Positions 1 through 6,500 of a stretch of 9,020 nucleotides of DNA are shown here, one piece after another. The stretch covers positions 1 through 9,020 of the forward strand of contig UQXW01000064.1 of assembly GCA_900545215.1 (NCBI GenBank), given 5' to 3'. The notes beneath the pieces were generated by a model. That model was not told where the DNA came from, searched no databases, and worked only from the letters and a program-made list of their open reading frames with translations. This DNA is from an uncultured Bacteroidota bacterium. GTDB lineage: Bacteria > Bacteroidota > Bacteroidia > Bacteroidales > P3. A program made the position numbers and the translations under genes. Every line of letters starts with the position of its first letter. The stretch's first letter is position 1.

Positions 1-697
1 AGGACGGCTTCATTCCCGCCATCGGATAGCGGATAGGTGTGGGTTCTGCTTCCCTTGCATCGGTATTTACTATCGGATACTCTTTCACCATCGTTTCGTC
101 CATTCTGTAAAATGCCAACTTTTTTCCGTCGTTCGACAAAAAGAACCCTTTTTCTATGCCGAACTCGTTTCTATGCACAGCCATGCCGTATGTTATTCCC
201 TTCCCGCCGTCTTTTGTCAGTTGAACGGGCGACTTGTCGGGGCAGGAATACCAGACATTGCCGTCGATTGTATATGCGGCACAGCCGTTCTTCAAATCGA
301 CTTCCAAATTTTCGGCATTCTCTTTAAGTACGCATATCTTTTTCAACTGTTTGCTTTTCATGTTATAGTGGAATATGGCATGCGATTTCCTGCTCACGAA
401 TGCAAATTCATCGTTTGAAACGAATTGTATGCCGGCAAAACTCGACAATTCCCCGTTCAGGTCGGATAGTTTGAGCAGTTCTTTCTCTGCTTTCCCGTCA
501 GAAACAAACAATTCGCCACCGGTTTTGGTGTAAGCGTAATTATCGCTCGTTCCGATAAAGCTCAAATTGTATATCGAAGTGGGATAGTACTGCCTGTCTT
601 GCAGTTTCTTGATGTCAATCAGCCCGTTCTGGGCATAAGTCGCGATTCCCAAGCATACGAGAACCAATGCCAATAGACTTGTTGCTTTCTTTCTCAT
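1..697 (-). CDS. Secreted S9 family peptidase (dipeptidyl peptidase IV / prolyl tripeptidyl peptidase type), N-terminal part only
   Basis: The first 232 residues are in the window; the rest lies beyond position 1. I translated it by hand from the ATG at 697-695. Residues 1-22 form a signal peptide (basic MRKK, hydrophobic core, then TYAQ), so the enzyme is exported. The visible part is the start of the beta-propeller domain of S9 peptidases. The most diagnostic stretch is about 174-229: VHRNEFGIEKG, then SNDGKKLAFYRMDETMV, then IRYPMAGMK. This closely resembles the propeller of Bacteroidales prolyl tripeptidyl peptidase and DPP IV enzymes, which remove tri- or dipeptides ending in proline from peptide N-termini. 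E178 probably matches the propeller glutamate that anchors the substrate amino group (inferred). The Ser-Asp-His catalytic domain is off-window, so activity and the DPP versus PTP choice cannot be judged. It starts 21 bases after the glycosyltransferase stop and is probably co-transcribed with it. Confidence 0.88.
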   Translation of the reverse strand, partial: MRKKATSLLALVLVCLGIATYAQNGLIDIKKLQDRQYYPTSIYNLSFIGTSDNYAYTKTGGELFVSDGKAEKELLKLSDLNGELSSFAGIQFVSNDEFAFVSRKSHAIFHYNMKSKQLKKICVLKENAENLEVDLKNGCAAYTIDGNVWYSCPDKSPVQLTKDGGKGITYGMAVHRNEFGIEKGFFLSNDGKKLAFYRMDETMVKEYPIVNTDAREAEPTPIRYPMAGMKPS

Positions 698-718
698 CGT
701 AAAATGCGTTATCTTGTT

Positions 719-1447
719 TTAATAGTTTCTCCAATTTCTGAATTTCAAAGAAAAGACACCGAAAAAGGCTTCTTTGAATATCTTCATGCTCATTTTGCTT
801 TGTCCCAATACCCTGTCGGCAAAGATTATCGGCACTTCCTCTATTTTGAAGCCGAGTTTGTAAACCGTATATTTCATTTCTATCTGGAAGGCATAGCCGA
901 CGAACCTGATTTTGTCCAGTTTTATCTTCTCCAAGACTTCTCTTCGGTAGCATGCAAAGCCTGCCGTCGCATCGCCTATCTTCATTCCCGTAACGAAACG
1001 TACGTATGCCGAAGCATAATAGGACATCATCACTCTTCCGATGGGCCAGTTTACAACCGAAATCTTGCCATCGACATAACGGGAACCCACAGCCATATCC
1101 GCTCCATGCCTGCATGCTTCATACAACCGTATCAAATCTTTCGGCGGATGGGAGAAATCGGCGTCCATCTCGAAGATATAGTCGTATTCTTCTCTCAAAG
1201 CCCATTTGAAGCCATGTATATAAGCCGTTCCCAAGCCCAACTTGCCTTTTCTTTCTTCGATGAATAACCTGTCGGGGAACTCCCGCATGAGCCTTTTAAC
1301 GATGTCTGCCGTGTGATCGGGAGAATTGTCTTCCACAATGAGGATATGAAAAATCTTTTCCAAGGAAAACACATATCTTATTATGTTCTCTATGTTCTCC
1401 TTCTCGTTATAAGTCGGAATGATTACTATACTGTCAGAGGTCTTCAT
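719..1447 (-). CDS. Family 2 glycosyltransferase, polyprenol-phosphate mannose synthase (DPM1-like)
   Basis: This 242-residue protein is a GT-A fold glycosyltransferase of family GT2. The motifs are in the expected order: PTYNE at 11-15, VEDNSPD at 38-44 (nucleotide binding), MDADFSH at 94-100 with the metal-binding D95 and D97, GSRY at 121-124, and DRVLGQSKMS at 211-220 near the C-terminus. This set, including the RxxGxSKMS end, is typical of dolichol/polyprenol-phosphate mannosyltransferases, which transfer mannose (or another hexose) from GDP to a lipid phosphate on the cytoplasmic face. The length equals the short, soluble DPM1 form. There is no C-terminal GtrA-like or multi-spanning membrane domain, so it is membrane-associated at most. 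The lipid-linked sugar would feed protein O-glycosylation or envelope glycan assembly (inferred). The sugar specificity cannot be read from the sequence. The ATG at 1447 immediately precedes the conserved beta strand SIVIIPTYNE, so an earlier start is not needed. Confidence 0.9.
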   Translation of the reverse strand: MKTSDSIVIIPTYNEKENIENIIRYVFSLEKIFHILIVEDNSPDHTADIVKRLMREFPDRLFIEERKGKLGLGTAYIHGFKWALREEYDYIFEMDADFSHPPKDLIRLYEACRHGADMAVGSRYVDGKISVVNWPIGRVMMSYYASAYVRFVTGMKIGDATAGFACYRREVLEKIKLDKIRFVGYAFQIEMKYTVYKLGFKIEEVPIIFADRVLGQSKMSMKIFKEAFFGVFSLKFRNWRNY

Positions 1448-1522
1448 CTGATTATCATTTCGTTTTCAGTAAATTGCGATACATTTCACCCTTTTCGTTC
1501 CTGCTTCTTTTTCAAGCTGTCG

Positions 1523-1560
1523 ACGAAACGCCGTTTCATAGGATTCTTTCGGCGTTTCGT
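1523..1560. repeat. Inverted repeat / hairpin, 11-bp perfect stem
   Basis: ACGAAACGCCG at 1523-1533 is perfectly complementary to CGGCGTTTCGT at 1550-1560, with a 16-base loop. The left arm also contains its own small palindrome, GAAACG-C-CGTTTC (1525-1537), so the sequence can fold in two ways. The arms are the cores of array units 1 and 2. There is no run of T after either arm, so it is unlikely to be an intrinsic terminator. Confidence 0.75.
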
Positions 1561-1672
1561 TTCAACGAATCGGCGTTTTATTTTGGCAAAACGCCGATTT
1601 GCAGAACCATTGCTTCGATTGCATTTGCAGAACGCAGGTTTGCAGGCTCGAATGCGGCTGTTTGTCAATACG
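1526..1672. repeat. 21-bp tandem repeat array with near-palindromic cores (four strong units, three decayed)
   Basis: Units start at 1526, 1547, 1568, 1589, 1610, 1631 and 1652. The first 11 bases of the first four are AAACGCCGTTT, TTTCGGCGTTT, AATCGGCGTTT and AAACGCCGATT, all versions of the near-palindrome AAWCGSCGWTT (unit 2 has T at the first two positions). The last three units keep only traces: TTGCTTCGATT, AACGCAGGTTT and ATGCGGCTGTT. Unit positions 10 and 11 are T in all seven, C at 4 and 7 in six of seven, and G at 8 in six of seven. The ten bases after each core are poorly conserved, although TTTGCAG recurs at 1598, 1624 and 1639. The period is 21, so any frame reads as a seven-residue repeat. 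Because the cores are near-palindromic, Arg-Arg-Phe repeats appear on both strands. That points to a DNA-level element rather than a protein. Confidence 0.82.
1568..1599. repeat. Inverted repeat / hairpin, 12-bp perfect stem
   Basis: AATCGGCGTTTT at 1568-1579 pairs perfectly with AAAACGCCGATT at 1588-1599 around an 8-base loop (ATTTTGGC). The arms are the cores of array units 3 and 4. A G-T wobble could extend the stem by one pair on the plus-strand transcript. Only three Ts follow on the plus strand (1598-1600), two of them inside the stem, and none on the minus strand, so a terminator role is not supported. If the glycosyltransferase operon is transcribed from the candidate promoter near 1685, this hairpin lies in its 5' leader. 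Confidence 0.78.
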
Positions 1673-1681
1673 TATCAGTGG

Positions 1682-1689
1682 CAAAATTA
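1682..1689 (-). promoter_or_regulatory. Candidate -7 box (TAATTTTG) for the glycosyltransferase-peptidase operon
   Basis: Read on the minus strand, this is an exact match to the Bacteroidota -7 consensus TAnnTTTG. It is the only such minus-strand match I found by eye between 1448 and 1889. No TTTG-like -33 box is visible about 19-21 bases upstream, which weakens the call. It overlaps a perfect 12-bp palindrome (1685-1696) that could be an operator. Use of this promoter would give a leader of roughly 225 bases carrying the repeat array. Confidence 0.3.
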
Positions 1690-1806
1690 GCTAATTATTT
1701 TGTTCTGCATGATATTTCCGCAAGATTTTTTGAGGCGACGACGAACGAGAGCGGTTTTTATTCCCGACAATACCCGAGGCAGGGCAGCGTCTGTGTGCTT
1801 TCTTTG

Positions 1807-1818
1807 AAGCGAACGCTT
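1807..1818. promoter_or_regulatory. Short inverted repeat AAGCG-AA-CGCTT over the tpiA -33 region
   Basis: Five-base arms with a two-base centre overlap the candidate -33 box of the tpiA promoter, a position where a bound regulator would block RNA polymerase. It is short enough to arise by chance, and no known regulator site is recognised. Confidence 0.25.
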
Positions 1819-1846
1819 GCCGTATCGGATTTTATTCGTAAGTTTG
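1816..1846 (+). promoter_or_regulatory. Probable tpiA promoter, Bacteroidota type (-33 CTTG, -7 TAAGTTTG)
   Basis: TAAGTTTG at 1839-1846 matches the Bacteroidota -7 consensus TAnnTTTG exactly. CTTG at 1816-1819 lies 19 bases upstream, within the usual spacing for the -33 box (consensus TTTG). Transcription would start near 1852, giving a leader of just under 40 bases ending in an A-rich stretch (CTCAAAACAAGATAC) before the tpiA ATG. There is no Shine-Dalgarno sequence, as is normal in this phylum. It probably drives the whole plus-strand cluster. Confidence 0.65.
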
Positions 1847-1889
1847 CAAAGTATAATTATTATGGTATAACTCAAAACAAGATACTTTC

Positions 1890-2648
1890 ATGAGAAGAAA
1901 CATTGTTGCAGGCAATTGGAAATCGAATGAGACATTCAACCAAGCCGATGATTTGATAAATGACATAGCAGAGGGTTTGAGAGCTTTCGATAGTACGGAT
2001 GTAGATGTTATCGTATGTCCTCCGTTCCCTTATTTGGAACTTGTACAGGACGCAGCGGAGGATGTGGAGTTCTTTGTAGGTGCTCAAAACGTATCCAAGT
2101 TCGACAACGGAGCTTACACAGGCGAAGTGTCTGCACAAATGTTGCAAAGCATGAATGTGGACTACTGCATAGTGGGACATAGCGAAAGAAGAAAATACTT
2201 CTTTGAGACAAATCAGGACGTTGCGGAGAAAGTAAACAAACTGTTGGCGGTCGATATTACTCCCATCGTGTGCGTGGGTGAATCTTTGGAAGACAGAGAA
2301 GCAGGAAAGCACTTCGATGTGATACGCGAACAGGTGTCGCAAGGTTTGTTCCACCTTTCCGCAGAAGCAATGGAGAAAGTCATAATAGCATACGAGCCTG
2401 TTTGGGCAATAGGTACGGGTAAAACCGCAACCAAGGAGCAAGCCCAAGAAATACATGCTTTCATAAGAAACATGTTGGCGGAGAAATATTCCGATGATAC
2501 GGCACAAGAAATTTCCATACTTTACGGTGGAAGTTGCAATGCCAAGAATGCAAAGGAATTGTTCGCACAGCAAGATGTCGATGGAGGATTGATAGGCGGT
2601 GCTTCTTTGAAAGCCGCAGACTTTATTGAAATAGCAGGCAGTTTCTAA
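1890..2648 (+). CDS. tpiA: Triosephosphate isomerase
   Basis: TpiA interconverts glyceraldehyde-3-phosphate and dihydroxyacetone phosphate in glycolysis and gluconeogenesis, in the cytoplasm. The 252-residue length is standard for the TIM-barrel family. All catalytic elements are present: N9 and K11 in AGNWKSN, catalytic base partner H97 in IVGHSERR, general base E169 in AYEPVWAIGTG, the flexible phosphate-gripping loop at about 172-181 (WAIGTGKTAT), and the phosphate-binding LYGGS (211-215) and GGLIGGASL (232-240). The ATG at 1890 directly precedes the conserved RRNIVAGNWK start. It is the first gene of the plus-strand cluster; prmA begins 7 bases after its TAA. Dihydroxyacetone phosphate is the precursor of glycerol-3-phosphate used by PlsY downstream, a metabolic link that may be incidental. 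Confidence 0.98.
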   Translation: MRRNIVAGNWKSNETFNQADDLINDIAEGLRAFDSTDVDVIVCPPFPYLELVQDAAEDVEFFVGAQNVSKFDNGAYTGEVSAQMLQSMNVDYCIVGHSERRKYFFETNQDVAEKVNKLLAVDITPIVCVGESLEDREAGKHFDVIREQVSQGLFHLSAEAMEKVIIAYEPVWAIGTGKTATKEQAQEIHAFIRNMLAEKYSDDTAQEISILYGGSCNAKNAKELFAQQDVDGGLIGGASLKAADFIEIAGSF

Positions 2649-2655
2649 GCAACAG

Positions 2656-3525
2656 ATGAATTACATAAGGTTAAGCGTCCGACTCTCCCACAATGGGAAG
2701 TGGGGCGAAGAGGATACTTGGATTGCGGATATATTCAAGGATGCTCTGATTGGCTGTGGGTATGAAAGTTTTGTAGATACCGCAACCGGTTTTGAGGCAT
2801 ATTGTCCGCAAGATTGTTTTTCGAGAGAAAAAATCGAGGAAGTAAAGAAAACGGAATTGGGATTTGTGGAAAACCTTGAAGTGAAATACGGTATCGAGGA
2901 AATAGAACAGAGAGATTGGAATGCCGAATGGGAAAAGAATTATCCCTCCGTGGTTTTCGGAGACTTCTGCATAGTACGACCTCCTTTCAATCCGCCCTCT
3001 CCGAAGGTCAGATACGACATAGTTATAGAGCCGAAGATGTCTTTCGGAACGGCTCATCATCAAACCACTTCTTTGATAATAGAATTCCTTTTATACGAAA
3101 ACCTCCAAGGAAAACGTTTGATGGATATGGGTTGCGGCACAGGAGTATTGGCAATTTTGGCAGCAAAAACGGGAGCCTGCGATTGTGTTGCAATAGACAA
3201 CGATGTTTGGGCGGCGGATAATGCAAAAGAGAATGTGGAGAGGAATGCTGTCGATGTGAAAGTATTCTTGGGAGATAGTTCTCTTTTGAGCGGAAAAGAA
3301 GAATTCGATGTCTTCATCGCCAACATAAACAGGAATATTCTCTTGGACAATATGGAAGCATACGCTCGCAACATAGTTTCGGGAGGAGTGTTGTTTTTGA
3401 GCGGTTTTTTTGAAGACGATGTTCATATCCTCGAAAAGGAATGCAGGAAATTCGGCTTTGAAACCGATAAAGTGAAAACCAAGGACAAGTGGGCAGCCAT
3501 GCGTCTCGTTAAAGTCAAAAAGTGA
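2656..3525 (+). CDS. prmA: Ribosomal protein L11 methyltransferase
   Basis: PrmA uses S-adenosylmethionine to trimethylate amino groups of ribosomal protein L11. The 289-residue protein has the two expected parts. Residues 1 to about 100 form the small L11-recognition domain, and the class I methyltransferase domain follows. Visible motifs are IEPKMSFGTAHHQTT (124-138, the family signature before the Rossmann fold), DMGCGTG (157-163, SAM-binding motif I), the acidic AIDND (179-183, end of strand 2) and ANINRNILLDNM (222-233, motif IV). The signature is usually FGTG-x-H; here the second glycine is alanine (A133). The C-terminal KDKWAAMRLVK fits the last strand. It begins 7 bases after tpiA, and its TGA overlaps the ATG of the next gene, so the two are probably translationally coupled. 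Confidence 0.95.
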   Translation: MNYIRLSVRLSHNGKWGEEDTWIADIFKDALIGCGYESFVDTATGFEAYCPQDCFSREKIEEVKKTELGFVENLEVKYGIEEIEQRDWNAEWEKNYPSVVFGDFCIVRPPFNPPSPKVRYDIVIEPKMSFGTAHHQTTSLIIEFLLYENLQGKRLMDMGCGTGVLAILAAKTGACDCVAIDNDVWAADNAKENVERNAVDVKVFLGDSSLLSGKEEFDVFIANINRNILLDNMEAYARNIVSGGVLFLSGFFEDDVHILEKECRKFGFETDKVKTKDKWAAMRLVKVKK

Positions 3526-3530
3526 TGATG
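3522..3530 (+). promoter_or_regulatory. Overlapping stop/start junction GTGATGATG between prmA and the large gene
   Basis: The prmA stop TGA (3523-3525) shares its last base with the ATG at 3525. A second in-frame ATG follows at 3528, and an in-frame GTG precedes at 3522. No Shine-Dalgarno sequence lies upstream, so reinitiation by ribosomes finishing prmA is the likely mode of translation. I chose 3525; using 3528 or 3522 changes the protein by one residue. Confidence 0.6.
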
Positions 3531-6500
3531 AAAAATTTGCTCCGTACCATCGTTTTTTCCGTTTGCGTATCGGCAATGTTCGGTTTGCAGGCTCAGAAGT
3601 TCAAAGGATTCAGCGGCAATAGCGATACATATATAGATGAATTGACGGAAATGGTCGCTTCCGATGTTAACTTGAAGGGAGACCAAAAGAAAGATTATGA
3701 AGCCTTGCTTACAGAATACGGACAGGTGTGGAGTAATTTCAGCATTCAGCACAGGAAAGACATAGTCAAACTGTCGCAACTCATGGCAAAAAAGAATGCC
3801 CGTGCGAGAAACGGTTTCTATGAATTTATTCAGACACAAATAGCTTTCCAATCATCAAATCAAAGTCCGGAAAGCTACAATCAATGGCTCAAAGGCATGC
3901 AGGAGTACATTGCAAATCACAATTTGAAGATTTACAATTCGGCAGTTGTTGCAACATATAATCTTCTCGGCGGAGGTTATCTGTATCTATCGAAAACGGT
4001 ACACTGGAATATGGGAGATGCAGGAGGATATGTATTCAGAAATGACAGTGTGAGAGGGGTATATGCGGATATAAATTCGGAAATAGACCTTACTTACGGT
4101 ACAATCACAGATTCCAATACCATACATTCCACAAAAGGTCGCTTCTATCTCATGGAAAACAGTTTCGAGGGACAGGGTGGAATAGTGAATTGGGAAAAAA
4201 CGGGATTGCAGGGAGATGAGGTATATGTGGAACTGGATAAATACACGGTGGCTTTGAACAGGGCTACCATATTTGCCGACAGCGTTACCTTTACCAACAA
4301 AGAATTTTTCTCTCATAAGCTTAAAGGACGCTTTGAAGATTTGTGCAGCGATGGTAAAGCAGGCAAAGACGACAGCTATCCGCGATTTTATTCCTACAAA
4401 AAAGAAGAGATAATAAAGAATATCTATCCCGATGTGGACTATGTGGGCGGTTTTACTCAACAAGGAGGCAAATTCTTAGGAACGGGAGATGTGAAGATGC
4501 CGGCGGAATTGCGGTTTTACAAGGAGGGAAAGGTGTATATACGAGCTAAAGCAATAGAACATCCGTTCAGCAGGGAGGGGATAATAACGAAAGATTGTCA
4601 GGTAACGATATATACCAATCAAGATTCCATTTACCACCCGAGTACCAAGATGAATTTCAACAAAAGCAATCGTCAAATCTTCTTCAATGATTACAGAGAG
4701 GGAATTTCGGCTTCCCCATGGGTGGATTCTTATCATTGCATCGATATTTATACCGAAGCAGTGTATGCAAACTTGGACGATTACAAGATAGAGTTCACTG
4801 CGGTTAAAGGTCCGGCAAGAGAGACTTTCGCAACATTTGAAAGCAATAACTATTACTCGGAAGATAAGTGGAATAAATTGCAGGGGATAGACGAACAAAA
4901 CCCTTTGTTCAGAATACAAGCGTTCGTAAAGAAAACCGGCAAGGAGCAATTCACCGTCAAGCAATTTTCCAAATTCATAGGCTTGGAGCCTGTGCAGGCA
5001 AAATTGATGTTGATGAACGTCGCATTGAACGGTTTCATCATTTACGAAAGTTACAGAGAGACTGCAATAGTCAAGCCCAAGCTTTATGACTATATAGCCG
5101 CCAATCGCAAGAGAGCAGACTATGATGCGTTGAGGTTTGTATCCGCAACAAAAGGCGAACCCAACGCTGTGCTTAACGTATTGGACATGGAGTTAAGAAT
5201 GAACGGTATCGAGAAGTTCACATTGAGCGATACGCATAATGTTTCCATAAGACCGTTGAACGGAAGTATCAGAATGAAAAAGAACAGGAGCTTCGAGTTT
5301 GACGGAGACGTGATGGCGGGACGGTTTAAGATGACAGGAAAGGATTGCAAGTTCTCTTACGAACAATTCGCTTTGGATTTGCCGAGTATAGACAGCTTGA
5401 ATTTTTACGTGCCTTTGTATGACGATTCGACGAAACTTGTGATGATACAAACGCCTATACAACATCTTTACTGCAAATTGCTTATCGACGAACCGAACAA
5501 CAAGAGCAGTTTGAAGAAGGTGGAAGGCTATCCGATAATGTCCTCTTTGGAGAACAGCTATGTTTATTACGATTCGCCGAAAATTCAAAACGGTGTTTAC
5601 AACAGGGAGAGGTTTTACTACAAATTGGACACGTTTCAAATCAAAAACCTGTTCAACTTCAAGACAGACAGTGTAAGGTTTGAGGGTGTCTTCGTTTCCG
5701 ACGGCATATTTGAAGAAATAAAAGAACCTTTGGTCGTTATGAGGGACTATTCCCTCGGTTTCAAAATGGAAACGCCTTCGACAGGTTTGGCAACCTACAA
5801 TGGAAAGGGACAGTTCTACAACAGCATAGATTTAAGTTGCAATGGCTTATTGGGAACAGGCTATTTGGATTATCTTGCCTCACGTTCATATTCCAAGATG
5901 TTTGTTTTTCATCCCGATTCCGCTTTTTGCATAACAGAAAAGTTTGTTTGCTTCGAGAAAAGTACAGGAAAAAGTTCCGCTGCCTTTGCAAAAGTCGATG
6001 TTACTCAAACAAGCGAGCATTGGTATCCCAAAGCAGATTATATGTTCGTCGAACAAAAAGCTGAAGCTTTCAATATGTATGACGGGAAGGCTTTCCATAC
6101 GGGTTCATTAACTGTAAGTCCTGAGGGCTTAACCGGAAAAGGAAGTACAAAGAGCGAAGAAATGATAGTGAATAGCGAGCTTACGAAATTCAAAAACGAT
6201 AATTACACTTCCGATACGGCGAATTTTGTTTTAAATGCTTTGGACGGTAACAGTATTGCTTTCAAAGCGGAGAATGTTCTCGCAAAAGTGGATTTCATAA
6301 ACAGAAAAGGTGAATTTGTTTCCAACGAAGGAGTAAGCAAAACAGAATTGCCGTTCTTGCAATACAGCTGTTATGTGGACAAATTCGCATGGGATATGGA
6401 TAATAAACAGTTGGCTCTTGTGGATACTCAGAGTCCGAAAGTGGAAGGCTTTGCTTCAAAAAATATTCGCGAGCTTGTGGATTCGGAACAACCCGGAGCG

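Larger units (their letters stand above)
1448..1889. other. Divergent intergenic region (442 bp) between the glycosyltransferase and tpiA
   Basis: No convincing gene lies here. From left to right the region holds a short leader before the glycosyltransferase start, a 21-bp tandem array with two hairpins (1523-1672), a 12-bp perfect palindrome AATTAGCTAATT (1685-1696) overlapping a candidate minus-strand promoter box, about 110 bases in which I see nothing distinctive (1697-1806), and the tpiA promoter (1816-1846) with its A-rich leader. Open frames cross the region on both strands, but they look like by-products of the repeat array rather than genes. Confidence 0.8.

Noticed and set aside
1523..1599. 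The two hairpins as a (bidirectional) intrinsic terminator.
   Set aside because: There are no T-runs on either strand after the stems, and the genes on both sides point away from this region, so there is no transcript to terminate.
1486..1668. A 60-codon, strongly basic minus-strand open frame with seven-residue RRF repeats, lying between the candidate promoter and the glycosyltransferase.
   Set aside because: The repeats follow from the 21-bp DNA array: the plus strand also reads as four RRF units spaced seven residues apart. That is expected of palindromic DNA and not of a selected protein. No ribosome-binding context is visible. Proteomics would be needed to revive it.
1526..1672. A CRISPR-like array.
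   Set aside because: The unit is a contiguous 21-bp tandem repeat with no unique spacers of uniform length, and no cas gene is present.
1474..1893. Plus-strand open frame of 139 codons running through the array up to the tpiA start.
   Set aside because: It reads through the repeat array and through the tpiA promoter, has no recognisable protein features, and its apparent repeats are DNA-level.
1872..2573. A 233-codon open frame antisense to tpiA.
   Set aside because: tpiA is certain on the opposite strand with all catalytic residues, and the antisense translation is rich in Cys/His/Phe with no recognisable family, typical of a shadow frame.
3522..3524. GTG as the start of the large gene.
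   Set aside because: Two ATG codons follow immediately and the ATG at 3525 overlaps the prmA stop, the more usual coupling arrangement; the protein differs by one residue only.
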